Shown: positions 1 through 11,330 of the stretch, piece by piece
Numbering within the stretch: the first letter of the stretch is position 1
Layout of the letters: each line of letters starts with the position of its first letter
Program-made: the position numbers and the translations under genes
Notes under the pieces: model-generated
Seen by the model: the letters and a program-made list of their open reading frames with translations, nothing else
The model's database searches: none
Told to the model about the DNA's origin: nothing
NCBI GenBank assembly: GCA_038049695.1
Contig: CP142460.1
Location: 26,134,001 to 26,198,000, forward strand
Reading direction: 5' to 3'
Length of the DNA: 64,000 bases
From: Cinnamomum chago
Lineage: Eukaryota; Streptophyta; Magnoliopsida; Laurales; Lauraceae

Positions 1-12
1 TCTGAGGGAGTA

Positions 13-340
13 TTGGAAATTATAGACCTTTTGCCCTAGGCACCTTTTTTTTTTAATCGACACAATTTTGCTTTTCCTTATGTTTTATTGAAGAATTTAA
101 TCTTCTCTTTGATTGGTTGTTGTAGAATTTATTAGTTATTATAAATATTATCTAGATCTTTAAGGGAATGTATTCTCCCTTCAAATGATATCAAATGAGA
201 AATAATGTTGATTACATCAACATTATTTAATTTGTGATTTATTAAATAAATGACATCTCTACATATAGCTACAATTGATATAAATCGATGAGAAAATGTC
301 AATGGCTCTGCACGAGTTATGAAAGAGTCTTTCTTTCTTT
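13..340 (+). repeat. copia-type LTR-like fragment
   Basis: The window opens with a purine-rich stretch (GAGGGAGTA) followed by TTGGAAATTATAGACC. This resembles the polypurine tract and LTR start of many plant Ty1/copia elements, so the segment may be a decayed 3' LTR. Inside it is a perfect 12-bp inverted repeat (arms 201-212 and 216-227, 3-base loop). The right boundary is not defined and no target duplication can be tested because the left part is outside the window. Confidence 0.35.
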
Positions 341-350
341 TGTGAAAAAA

Positions 351-1812
351 AAATTAATCAAGTGGTTGGATCACAAGCAACCGGGTCACTGGTTGCTATA
401 ACTGACCATAACGATACACCAAATTGCATCGTGAAACTGGGTCACTTTTGACCCAGGGTAAATGATAAGTGTTTGGTTGGAGAAAAATGAGGATGGCCTA
501 ACTGATTTACCCTGGCCAATAAAAAACACGGAGATAGTAGGAAACAATGATTAGTCACAATCCTATTCGGGTCAATCAGTTGATAATAGGGATCATCCTA
601 AGTTATTAGGATGAGGGTAATATTCGATTGATCATCCTTTATTATATGACCGTCAGGGTCATATATTAACTGATGATTCATCCTTGATGGGGTCAATCAT
701 CTTAAGGAGGGATATTATTCCCCCCCTGACTGACTGAATCAACTAATTACAACTAATTAAGATGATTAGTTAGAAATGATTTACGAACTTGATAAATGAT
801 CATCTTATTTTGTAGGAAAATAAATGGATGAACTGTTACGACGTCAAATCATTTTGTTGAACGATCATTTTGGGATAAATGTCATTCTGGAAACCCATAC
901 AGACAAAAAAAAAAAGTCAAATAATCAATATGAAAAGAAATAATCCAATTATTTCTATAATCATTTACGATCATTTTGCTCGTCATAATTAATAATTTAC
1001 AGAATGATCATTTTATAAATGATCATATATGATTATATTGGAAATTATCATTGACCAAATAATGGTTGAATAATAAAAAAACATGGAGATAGCGAGAGTC
1101 GGTGATTAGTCACAATCCTATTCGGGTCAATCAGTTGATAATAGGGATCATCCTAAGCTATTAGGATGAGGGCAATATTCGACTGATCATCCTATATTAT
1201 ATGACGATCAGGGTCATATATTAATTGATGATTCATCCTTGATGGGGTCAATCATCTTAAGGGGGGATATTATTTCCCCCTTGATTGACTAAATCAACTA
1301 ATTAAGATGATTAGTTAGAAATGATTTACGGGCTTGATAAATGATCATCTTATTTTGTAGCAAAATAAATGGATGAATTGTTACGATGTCAAATCATTTT
1401 GTTGAACGATCATTTTGGGATAAATGTCATTATGGAAACCCAAATAGACAAAAAAAGTCAAATAATCACTATGAAAAGAAATAAGCCAATTATTTCTATA
1501 ATCATTTACGATCATTTTTCCCATCATAATTAATAATCGTAATTAATAATTTACAGAATGATCATTTTATAAATTATCATATATCATTATATTGGTAATT
1601 TTCATTGACCAAATAATGGTTGAATAATCATAATAACCATTATTTGTGGACCGATAACAAATTGGTAATAAGCATATATACATAGTAAAAAAACTAGCTT
1701 ATAATGATAAATTAATCAAGTAGTTGGATCACAAGCAACAGGGTCACTGGTTGCTATAACTGTCCATAACGATACACCAAATTAGACCGTGAAACTGGGT
1801 CACTTTTGATCC
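351..1812. repeat. direct-repeat pair bounding a block
   Basis: A ~104-base sequence at 351-454 recurs at 1709-1812 in the same orientation with few differences; both copies begin AAATTAATCA. The 1.25 kb between them is mostly the tandem duplication listed separately. The arrangement could come from a segmental duplication or from an eroded insertion with direct terminal repeats. No coding potential is recognised. Confidence 0.6.
526..1627. repeat. 555-bp tandem duplication
   Basis: Copy 1 (526-1080) and copy 2 (1081-1627) share almost all their sequence, from ACNCGGAGATAG-like starts to GGTTGAATAAT-like ends. The unit is AT-rich, dense in short ATGATCAT-type palindromes, and has no open frame I can relate to a protein. 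The two copies differ at scattered bases, so the duplication is not very recent. Confidence 0.8.
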
Positions 1813-3455
1813 AATTGGTGAAGACAGGGGCTTGATTTCCAAGGAACATACTGACGATAGGGGATTGTGGGACCCCATGGCCCACTAGATGAAGCATCAG
1901 GACCACAAACCCCAAGGAGGATTCTTGGTCGAACATGGAGAACCTGGACCCAAGTGAGGTGGGGCCTGTTTGGGCCATTATCCACTGGATTTTCATGTTT
2001 CTGGCGTGAATTTAATGAAAACGGGTTGAATGTCCACAACTGTTGTGGGACCCACTACCTAAGTCAATCAAAGTTTTGAACCCCACATCTTGAAGAGGGC
2101 CCAAGGACGACCTGAATGGTGGTGGTCGCATGTGGCTTGGGCCTCATCTGCCCAGATATCCAGAAGCTTCAATTTTGTAAACCATAAGCTTTAAATTCTT
2201 TTAGTATTGTTGAGACTGTGGGGCCAATAAAGATGTTTGATGGTGAATCCAATCCATTGAGAGTAAAGCCTATTCCCGGGCGACATTAGACATTAGGTCT
2301 GATCATGGTTTGCTCTAGTGGGACCCACTGGATTTTACATAAATAGGTCCAGACATAAACTGTTTGTTTATTTTATGTTTATTTTATGTTCAGTAGTTTA
2401 AGATTAGTTCTGAAAGGGTTTCATAATTGAGAAAGACCTGGATTTTGGTGTAAAAATATTAAATAAATTCTTACTTTGATGAAGTGATGTTTTGAGAATT
2501 ATGGTTAACTATGATTAGTTATGATTAACTGTGATTAATTATGATTAACTGCGATTAATCCTTTAAACTGTGAGCAATTAACTTTATGTTTATAATAAAT
2601 TGTGGGCCACCCATATATCACTCAATATTATTACGATAAGAAAGAGAGAAAGAGAGAGAAAGAAAGACCCCGGAAATAAGTAAAATATACCTCCCCCTAG
2701 CAGTACAATAGATTAAGGGGAAAAAAAGAAAGAAAGGTATGAAACGCAACCCCTATGATAGAATCATGAGTGCCAAGAAAATCATAATGGAAGGTGTCTC
2801 CTCTCATTGAAACAACCTCACATTTCCACGGGTGGATTGTCTATTAAGGAATCATTTGTTTGTGTGACAATTGATTCCTCAACTATGGATTGTGGGTGGC
2901 TTTTAGGTTTTATATATATATATATATAATTTCATATGTGTGATAGTTTTTTTTCTCTGCGATTCCTCACCTGAGACCTACAATTGATTCCTTAATACTC
3001 TAATCTCATGATATCCTATTGGAAGCAAAAGTGGGCCACATGCATAGTGAGATACACTAAAATTTATCATTTTTAGAATTAAATGTATCATTTTTAAACA
3101 ATTACTGTATCACCTATTGAGATGGTTTGGCTTTGACGAACGGTGAGATGGTGTTGCCACACTAAAAAAACACCACCTCAACTTTCTTCCTTCCTACTTT
3201 CCATTTAAATTGATTTGCAACCCTAAAATCTCTCTTCTATAATTATCTTCTCCAAAAACATTAAACTTTGAGGGATAGATAACGGGATGAGATAATCTAA
3301 TGGAGTTAAGAAGAAGAAAAAAAAAAAAGAAGCCTGGACACACTTGCTCCCATCCTATCCTAAATTTTAGGATTAGTGACAATCCAAGCTTAATGACAAA
3401 TTATCTCGATGCCGTTTCATCTTTTCCGTTTCTAGCATACTGATCAAATCCTCAT
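1813..3455. other. unassigned intergenic stretch with simple repeats
   Basis: I see no gene here. It contains a degenerate ATGATTAACTGTGATTA minisatellite (about 2500-2562), a GA-rich microsatellite (about 2638-2668), a TA microsatellite (about 2912-2928) and an A-rich tract near 3318. Short open frames around 1754-2079 lie over GGGACCCAC-rich repeat sequence and have no recognisable domain. Confidence 0.5.
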
Positions 3456-3502
3456 CTAAGATCTAATCTCTCCATCCTAAATCTCTCCATTGTGGTTTCC
3501 AT

Positions 3503-3550
3503 AAACCTACATAGAAATGTGTGCGCCCCCACACATTTCTATTATGGAAA
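3503..3550. repeat. short hairpin (inverted repeat)
   Basis: AGAAATGTGTG and its complement CACACATTTCT flank a short C-rich loop around 3511-3541. The arms extend a few bases further on both sides. It lies just upstream of the minisatellite array and could be part of the same element. Confidence 0.6.
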
Positions 3551-3926
3551 AATGGAAGCTTAGATTTTATGTGGCTGTTGTAAATGTTTTCTATAAATTT
3601 TATTGGATTGGATTGTGCGAGGTCTACCTCGCACGGGTCCACCACCTACTTGGTCGCCCATGGGTCCTCCTTCAGATCTACGGATCAGATGGGTCATCGG
3701 GTGGCCCACCTGGGTCCTGGTATCAACGCAAGACACTAAATGGCCTAAATAATGACTAAAACTTAAAAAAAACAAAAATAAATTCCCAATTCTTAACTAT
3801 TTCCTAAAACACATTCTCTCATTCTCTCTGATCAGACGCTGGATGGCCCACCTAGCACGGGTCCAGAACCTAATGGGTCGCCGGTGGGTTCTCTTTTAGA
3901 TCCACGGATCGGATGGGTCATCGGGT

Positions 3927-5667
3927 TGAAAGTCCTGGGATCCGAACCCTAGAGGGGGGGTGAATAGGGTGTGCTACAAATATGACCAATTTAGACTAAT
4001 TTTAACTTCTTAACAAAAACTAGTCACAAGTGATGATTAATCAAACAATATGCGGAAGCTAAAATAAACAATCACCACAAAAGCAAGCACCACAACACCA
4101 AGGTTTATAGTGGTTCGGCCTCAATGCCTACGTCCACTATTGGCTTGTGATCTAATCACCCCACCAGATTCCCACTATCTATGCTTTTCAATAGGCTAAG
4201 CAATAACCTTTACAATGTTGTTTTTCTAGGCTAAACAACAACCTCTCAATGTGCTTTTCTAGGCTAAGCAATAACCTTTACAAGATGCTTTTCTTAGGCT
4301 AAGCAATAACCTTTACACAATGCTTTTCTTAGGCTAAGCTATAACCTTTACAAATAAAGATTTCTCTAAGAAGGTGTCTTCACAAAAGATCACTCTAACA
4401 GATACAATTAAAGCTCAAAAGAATTGCCTCTTATTTAGGCTAATATGAAAGTTTAATTCAACTTACAAACATACACTAAAACAAGCTAAAGTGTGTGCAC
4501 AAGTGTATGAATGCTTTACTTCAATCTATTTCAACAATGAAGCTCTTAAATGAATGCATGATGCATTTTTAAAATCAAAGCTTAATAAAATGATGATTGA
4601 AGGTAAATGCTAATCACATGAAAGATTCACACAACTTAAAGAACTAAAACATGTTGTATGAATATTAAAGTCTAAGAACACATGTGAATTAGTCAAGAGA
4701 GTTTGCAAACCATTCTTAATATTCCAAAGATGGTAATGAGTTTGCACAACAACTCTTTAAAAACTAGAAATCATGCATAAAAGAAAATACAAAGATTTAA
4801 CCATGCATAGATTCTAATTTTAATGGAAATCAAAATGATAAGTAAGATGTACCTTTTTAAAACTCAAGCAATTGATTTCCAAATAGCCCTCTAGCCTTTC
4901 CAACTTCTTCCCCTTTCTTTGGCTCCAAAATGGTCTCAAAAGTTTATGGTTCAAGCCTCTTGAAAGTTGGAAAATGAATGGACTTTATACAAGAAAACAG
5001 TCCAACGGCTAGTCCTCGGTCGACCTGGAAACATGTCTCGGTCGACCGGGATCACACAACGGTCAGAAATATGACCGTTGGGGCTCCAGGGGCCTAGTTG
5101 GCCTGCAGTGTTCCCGGTCGACCGGGACCTCTGGGCCGGTCGACCGGCGACACTGCCGGACCACCCCCTGGGACAAAAATTCCCATAAATAGCAAATTTG
5201 AGGGTGTTTCTTTGAGGGGATTTTTGGGCCACTAAATCAAGCTTTGTAACATGTTTTAAATCAATCTAAGATGTTTAAAAACATGAAACACAAAAAACCT
5301 AAAATGATTCGAAACTTTAAAACTAAAGGCTAGCTTGATTTCAAACAAAAACTCTTTTCACAAATAAATGCATACAAAAGTGATTCTGAAAATGATGAAT
5401 ATATACAAGGCACAAACCTAAATTCTCAATATGATTTCTCAAAAGTAATGCACAAAGAATTAGGATTTCAAAAGAGTTTGAATTCTAAAATCAATGCATC
5501 CAAGTATAAAAATAAAACATGCATAAAACAATACTTTTTCAAATCTTAAAAGCAATGCATGTATAAAACCAGATTTCAAGGTTTTCTAAAACAATGCAAG
5601 TGTGAAAATTCAAATGATGCTAAAGTGAAAACGCATCTATCAAATTGCAAATACAAAATTCCTAACA
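3927..5667 (-). mobile_element. solo LTR of the TGAAAGTCC family
   Basis: This 1,741-bp solo LTR is bounded by TG...CA on the plus strand and flanked by a perfect 5-bp target duplication CGGGT (3922-3926 and 5668-5672). It lies inside the minisatellite array. It has the family's hairpin tandem repeat (about 4186-4345) and the GGTCGACC palindrome cluster (about 5015-5160). Minus orientation is inferred from complete relatives whose primer site lies at the right end of the internal region. No internal region remains. Confidence 0.9.
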
Positions 5668-6651
5668 CGGGTGGCCCACCTGGGTCCCGATATCAATGCA
5701 AGAAACTGAATGACCCAAACAATGACTGAAACTTAAAAAAACATATCCCGCTTCTTAACTGCTTCCTAAAATACATCCTCCATCTCTCTGATTAGATGTT
5801 GTTTGGCCCACCTCGCACGGGTCCACCACCTAATGGGTCGCCGGTGCGTCCTCCTTTGGATCCACGGATTGGATGGGTCATCCGGTGGCCCACCTAGGTC
5901 CCGGTATCAAAGCAAGAAACTAAATGGCCCAAACAATGATTGAAACTTAAACAAAAAAAAAAACAATTCCGCTTCTTAATTGCTTCCTAAAATACGTACT
6001 CTCCCTCTATCTGATTAGACATTGGATGGTGGGCCAAACAGGGCCCACCTCGCAGGGGTCCACTATCTAATGGGTCGCGGTGGGTCCTCCTTCGGATCCA
6101 TGGATCGGATGGGTCATCCGGTGGCCCACCTGGGTCCTGGTATCAACGCAAGAAAATCAAGAGGAACAACTGTATGGCTCAAACAATGACTGAAACTTTA
6201 AAAAAAGATCCCACTTTTCAATTGCTTCCCAAAATAAGTCCTCTCCCTCTCTTTGATCAGACGTTGGATTGTGGGCCAAACAGGGCCCAACTCGCACATG
6301 TTTATCACATAATGGGTCTCCAGTGGGTCCTCATTCGGATCTACGGATCGGATGGGTCATCCGGTGGCCCACCTGGGTCACTGTATCAACGCAAGAAATT
6401 GAATAGCCCAAACATTGACTGAAACTTCAAAAAAATAAAAAATAAAAAATCCATGCATCTTAACTGCTTCCTAAAACATGTACTCTCCCTCTCTCTGATT
6501 AGACGTTGGATGGTGGGCCAAATAGGGTCCACCTTGCACGGGTCCACCACCTACTGGGTCGCCCATAGATCCTCCTTCAGATCCACGAATCAGATGGGTC
6601 ATCGGGTGGCCCACATGGGTCCTGGTATCAACACAAAAAAATCAAGGTGGA

Positions 6652-6678
6652 CCGTGCATAGCACGGGGTGTTGCTAGT
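6652..6678 (+). mobile_element. Helitron-like 3' terminus
   Basis: A perfect 6-bp hairpin (CCGTGC, loop ATA, GCACGG; 6652-6666) is followed seven bases later by CTAGT (6674-6678) and then T. A GC hairpin just upstream of CTRR is the known 3' end of plant Helitrons. The 5' TC end was not identified, so the element's extent is unknown; it probably includes the minisatellite array immediately upstream. Confidence 0.45.
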
Positions 6679-6680
6679 TG

Positions 6681-7304
6681 ATCGGCGATAAGAATGGAGG
6701 AAGAAAAATGCAGAGTCTCATGCTTTACAGTCAAGTAGTCGAGCCTGAAACAGAACTCAAGTTGGGTCGAGCGAGCCCAAGTCTGGGTCTAGCGAGCTCT
6801 ATTACTGTCTCAGAGTTTCGAGAAAGATTTTATGTTTAGTCGACCTAACCCAAGTCTGGGCCAAGCGAACTTTGAACACATTGCCCATACGGTTTGGAAA
6901 CCTCACTTATTTTCTCTACCCTACTTATCCGAGTTTTACTCTGATTAGAAACCCTCTTGCACGAACAAAGCCTATTTAAACAACTCTTTTGCTACCCTAG
7001 AACTCACTTCTCTCTTGTCCTAAACCTAGAGAATTCATTGGAGATCTTTAGAGTTCTACTGTAAGAGTTTTGTACTGATTGTTCAAGAAGTTCTCTTCTA
7101 CTCTTGGCTTGTTGATTGAAGCACCTTGAGAGGCTTCAAGGTGAGTTGCCAATTCAAGCACGGGCGAATAATGATCGACAAGTCATCGGGAAGAAGAACT
7201 ACAGTCCTTTGGGTTGAGTCCAACTGGAGATAGGTTTGTGAGTACATCTTGTAACTGTTCAATCATCATTAGTGCTTGGTTTGCCTTGGATCGAATATAG
7301 GTCT
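6681..7304 (+). repeat. copia-like LTR, left part
   Basis: This segment and 12432-12568 read as one LTR split by the insertion at 7310-12426. It has a TATA-like TATTTAAA at 6973-6980 followed by transcript-leader-like sequence, as in plant copia LTRs. The continuation ends near ...TTTCA (12568) and is followed by a primer-site-like TGGTATGAAGCT (12579-12590). Its left boundary is uncertain because it abuts the Helitron-like end. Confidence 0.5.
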
Positions 7305-7309
7305 CACGG

Positions 7310-8423
7310 TGATAAGAGCCTAAAATGCACTAGTTAGGCCCCTTAACTTAGACTTTGATTTACGCTTTGTTGAGTCTAATTAGTCTTATTATAGTATTTT
7401 CATGTTTATAGGTATTTGAAGTGCATTGGAAAGGAATTGGGAAAAGATAGGAAAATTGGTGAAAAAATAGAAGAACCGGTGCTTACTGGCACCAGGCGTC
7501 TGGAAGCCAGACACCGGGCGTCCGGACGCTCGGTCCTAGAAACGTCCAGGAGACAAATTTATCCTGGCGTCCAGACGCCCGGACCGTCTGAGAGTCCGTC
7601 TTGGGTGCGTTTCTACGAAGTTTTTCACCCCAAAACTTATAAACAAGAGCCCAAACTCGTTTTTGGGGAGATGCACATCTTGGGAGAAAGTCTGGAGGAA
7701 GGTTTTGGAGCTTTTGGAAGAGCGTCAATGGGGATTTCGTCAGAGATTCATCGTCAACCTCTTTCCATGCGTAACTAAATCCTTATCTTTGGGTTGCGAT
7801 GAAGCTCTAATCTTTTGTTTATGGTGATGTATAGGCTTAGGGTTTTATTTTAAACGCTTTTGGTTATATGACAAGATGTTAATCCATTGATTGGATTTTA
7901 TTAATGCAATTTCTCTTTCTTTGGTATTTTAATCTTGTAGAGTTGAATACTAAGTCATATAATGATGCTTGAATGAATGTATTTGTTAGATCTAGGATAA
8001 TCTATGCCATAGAGATAGGTTATGCCCCGATTTACATCCACATCCTTTATTTGTTGACTCTGAAGGTTTGTAACCAAGATGAGTCTCAATAGCGTTGATA
8101 GTGAAACCCTAAGGCCTATACTTGCCATTTTGCGAGGTTAGAGTGGATTCGTACCCTTAGATCTTTTCTCTGATTGAATCAACCCTGTCTTTTAATTTGT
8201 TAATTTAGAAATCAAAACCCATCAACCCAACACTTTGTTTTCTAGTAGGATTAGTTTAATAATCAGAACTTTGTTTTCCAATAGGATTACTTTAGGAATT
8301 TAGGAAACAACACAACTTAGCCTTTTTGTCCTAGTGGATACGATACTCGGTTAACATCTCTGCTTTTTCAAGGGGAGATAATAGCGGAGAATAAATTATA
8401 TTTGAAACCCTGTTTTAGGACTA
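7310..8423 (+). repeat. left LTR of gag-only element
   Basis: Begins TGATAAGAGCC and matches 11331-12426 almost throughout. It has a GC palindrome block of GGGCGTCCGGACGC-type motifs (about 7490-7585), longer here than in the right LTR (about 11510-11590). The right edge is set by where the two LTRs stop matching. A primer-binding site after it could not be assigned confidently. Confidence 0.85.
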
Positions 8424-8700
8424 CCGGCGCTTGCGGCTCTCCAACAAGTGAGCACACTTGGGTTCTCTTCCCCACGAGCTCTTCTACGCGCCGGCGGTCC
8501 CCACTTCTCTCGGGCGAACTTTTCCGGTCATCTTCTCTGGCGACTTCACCGGAGCTCCGGTGAGCAAATTGTGGGTAAAATTCTTTTTACTTGTTTTTCC
8601 TTACTGTTCTTTTTCTTTTCTTTTCTTTGCAATTGTGTTAGGTTGTTTTAGATTTGTTTGTTTTTCCTTCTTCTTTCTCGCTTGTGTAAAAAAAAAAAAA

Positions 8701-9928
8701 ATGTTTCGAAGAGGGAGAAGCAAGTCCAAAGCCCCTGCAGATGAGGTCTCTTCCAATCCACAACCCCACAAACGGAGTGCACCCACTCCGACTCTTGAAC
8801 AACCATCTGTAGAATGGGCTAATCGACCCTTAGACAAGCAGACCACATTTGACTTAATTTTTTTTTAAGCCGACCAATCCACAAGTTGGGCGGTTCAGCA
8901 ATTACGTCTGCGACAATGAACAACTCTTTCTGGACCTTTTCCCCCGGCGTACCCCCCTTTGGTACGTCTCTTCTACCAACATTTGGAAATCACGGGGCAG
9001 AATGACGATGTCTGGTCCTCCACCATTGATGGACATGACATTACTGTAACCGAGGGGGACATTGCCCATGCCCTCGGTTGTCACCCCAATGTAGCTGACT
9101 TTCCATTTTTTCCAGCCACCCCCACTGTGACCAGTATCACCAATGAGATGTGTGGGGGTCGGTTTAGTAAGGCAAACTACACGAGCACTCGTCGTAGTTA
9201 CCTACCGCAACAGATGTGGTTGATTGATCAAGTGCTGCGTGTGAATGCATTCCCCACGCATCACAAGGATGAGAGGAGGGGGGACTTCCTCGTGACTTTG
9301 TACGTTGTTCATGCTGGATACGCGGTATCTCTACTGAGTATGATTTTTCGAGAAATGTGCAAAGTCTGTAGGCTCTTTACAGAGTCTAAAAAGGATCCGG
9401 AGAAGAAGAGACCTTTTACCTTTTCCTCACTTCATCACCATGTTACTTCTCTCTCATTCGGGTCCATTGGTCTCTACGGTCCCCTTCCCCATTTCACGTA
9501 CTGAGGAGTCTCTCCCATGCTCTGATCTCTACGGTGAGGTGCGATGGACACAGAGTGTCCAGACCATAATGCATAATATGCAGCACGCTCACCTTGCCAT
9601 GATGCCGGGAGTAGACGCACCCGTGGTTAAGCCACCAGTGCCACCTCAAGCCCCTCCTGTTGTACACCCTCCTGCGGGGCAGGCTGACCCGTTTTACATG
9701 ACCTATGCCCAGTACGAGGCTATTCTCCAAGGTCAGCAGGCCCTCCAATCCCGTCAGATGGCCTTTGAGTCCCGCTTTGAGGACTTTGCCACTCGCACTA
9801 CAAACTCTCTGTTCGAAATGCGCTCTTTAATGAGAGGTCTGCGTGGCATTTCCCCTCCCCACAGAGATGATCACATGCATGATGATGGTGGAGGGGATGG
9901 CCATGACGGGGATGGGGAGGATGATTGA
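8701..9928 (+). pseudogene. gag-like plant transposon domain remnant
   Basis: The ATG at 8701 starts a basic N-terminus (MFRRGRSKSK). The frame at 8959-9504 contains VRLFYQHLEI, VTEGDIAHALG and a LPQQMWLIDQVL-like region, typical of the plant-specific gag-like domain of Tat/Athila-related and gag-only elements. 9440-9928 adds a Pro-rich stretch, a Gln-rich helix-like segment and a His/Asp/Gly-rich acidic tail. The family's product is presumed to act as a structural (gag) protein. It is a broken fossil; no pol domain follows. Confidence 0.7.
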
Positions 9929-11318
9929 GGCTGTTTCTTTTTCTTTTTCGGTAGTTTTTTGTTCTTTTGAGTTTCTCTATTTGTGTTTCTAGATTAGTGC
10001 TAACATTTTGTAGGTTTTTTAGTGCAAGTTGGGGGGTCTTCCCGACTTTTCATTACTGTGCATCATTTTGTTCAGCACTACCCAGGTGATATCCCTCCTT
10101 TTCCTTTACTTTTATTGTCCTTTATCTTTTATTTTATGTTTAACATTGTGGACACTGTTACATTCAGTTGGGGGGGGGGGGGGGGGGGGGGTATTCACCG
10201 TTGGAGTAGTCTTGCAGTAGTTTTTAGCAGCTTTTAGTTCTTTTTACTTCTTGTCTTTTTCCTTTAGTTAAAAAAAAAGTTTTTGCTGGTTTTGATGGTC
10301 TTTCGGGAGATTTCTAACCGGGTTTTTATGAAACGAAGATACCTTGATTTTTGGAATTTTTTGTGAGTAAAAAGAGGGAAACGGTTCACTATCTTGTCTT
10401 AGGAAAGAGTTTTTGAGAAATTGTTGAATTATTGATCTTTCACTTGACACGTATTATATAGAAAATTTGAAATGTGAAACTATGATTTCCATACCAGTGA
10501 AAACTTCAGAACAATTATGATGGAAAGCTGACCCTCGGTCATACTGAAGTCGGGCATATGGAAAGGGCTACCTATTGTTAGGGACCGTTTAAAAAAAAAA
10601 AAATTATGACTAGTTTGGGTTCGTAGCCTTTTTAACTCGAGCCAGTAAGCCCATAGGGGTATTGCCATGCCTAGTGCCCTAAAGACATCTGTCTTGGGAG
10701 TCATTGGCTGAATGCTCGTTACATGGGTTAATTAGAAAGCTTAAGAGACCTAGGCATTGCACAGTCATTTCTTATTCTTAAAAAAAAAAAAAAAATAGTG
10801 TTGTCATGTCCTTTGAAAAACAATAGTGTGAAAGCCACCACAAATGCCTTGAGAGGAATCATGTTAACTTGAACTGAGGTTCGGTGGCCCAGCATTTCGA
10901 AAGAACAAGATGTGTTTTCACGAAAATTGTTAGCAGATCGTTTAATGCTTTCATGCCTCTATATGTACACAATTTTCACCACACACGATCAACTTTTCCA
11001 GCATGATTTTGAGGATTTCTGACCAAAAGATAGAATTTGTGAACCACATTTGAGTGTGTATTGAAAACTCCATAATCAGGAATATCCGGTGTTCGTAGAT
11101 ACTTTGGTGAAAAATACTCTCTGTTTTTCTTTTATGTGTCAGGAATTTTGTGGGTAGATTCACTACAAACCCTCACGAGACTATAACTCGTCCTCTAGGG
11201 GGAACTTAGAGGTTTAAAGGCTTCCTGCACATGCTAAGTGCAGCCGTACTCCCTACGAAAGTGGCCTTAGTTAGTTTTCTTTTTGGTTTTAGCTTTGCTC
11301 GAGGTCTAGCAAAGTATA
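9929..11318 (+). other. non-coding 3' internal part of gag-only element
   Basis: T-rich sequence with an uninterrupted run of about 22 G (10170-10191), several A runs and no recognisable protein. It ends with a segment GCTCGAGGTCTAGCAAAG (about 11297-11314), a kind of sequence often found just before the polypurine tract of Tat-type elements. Confidence 0.6.
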
Positions 11319-11330
11319 AGTTGGGGGGTG
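11319..11330 (+). promoter_or_regulatory. polypurine tract of gag-only element
   Basis: A purine-rich AAGTTGGGGGG-like stretch directly precedes the right LTR start TGATAAGAG at 11331. This is the expected position of the second-strand primer. Confidence 0.75.

Larger units (their letters stand above)
3600..6680. repeat. ~0.22-0.24 kb minisatellite array
   Basis: Six diverged copies of a unit containing GCACGGGTCC, a GGATCGGATGGGTCAT-like core and GTATCAACGCAAGAAA occur. GCACGGGTCC-equivalent points fall near 3631, 3854, 5814, 6052, 6294 and 6536. Spacing is about 214-242 bases once the solo LTR at 3927-5667 is removed. The first copy starts with a near-palindrome, GTGCGAGGT and ACCTCGCAC (3615-3634). 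Open frames over this array are repeat artefacts. The array ends in a Helitron-like terminus and may be the body of a non-autonomous Helitron. Confidence 0.75.

Noticed and set aside
3517-6677. Several 60-90 residue frames over the minisatellite
   Set aside because: They are the same repeat translated several times, without domain or start context.
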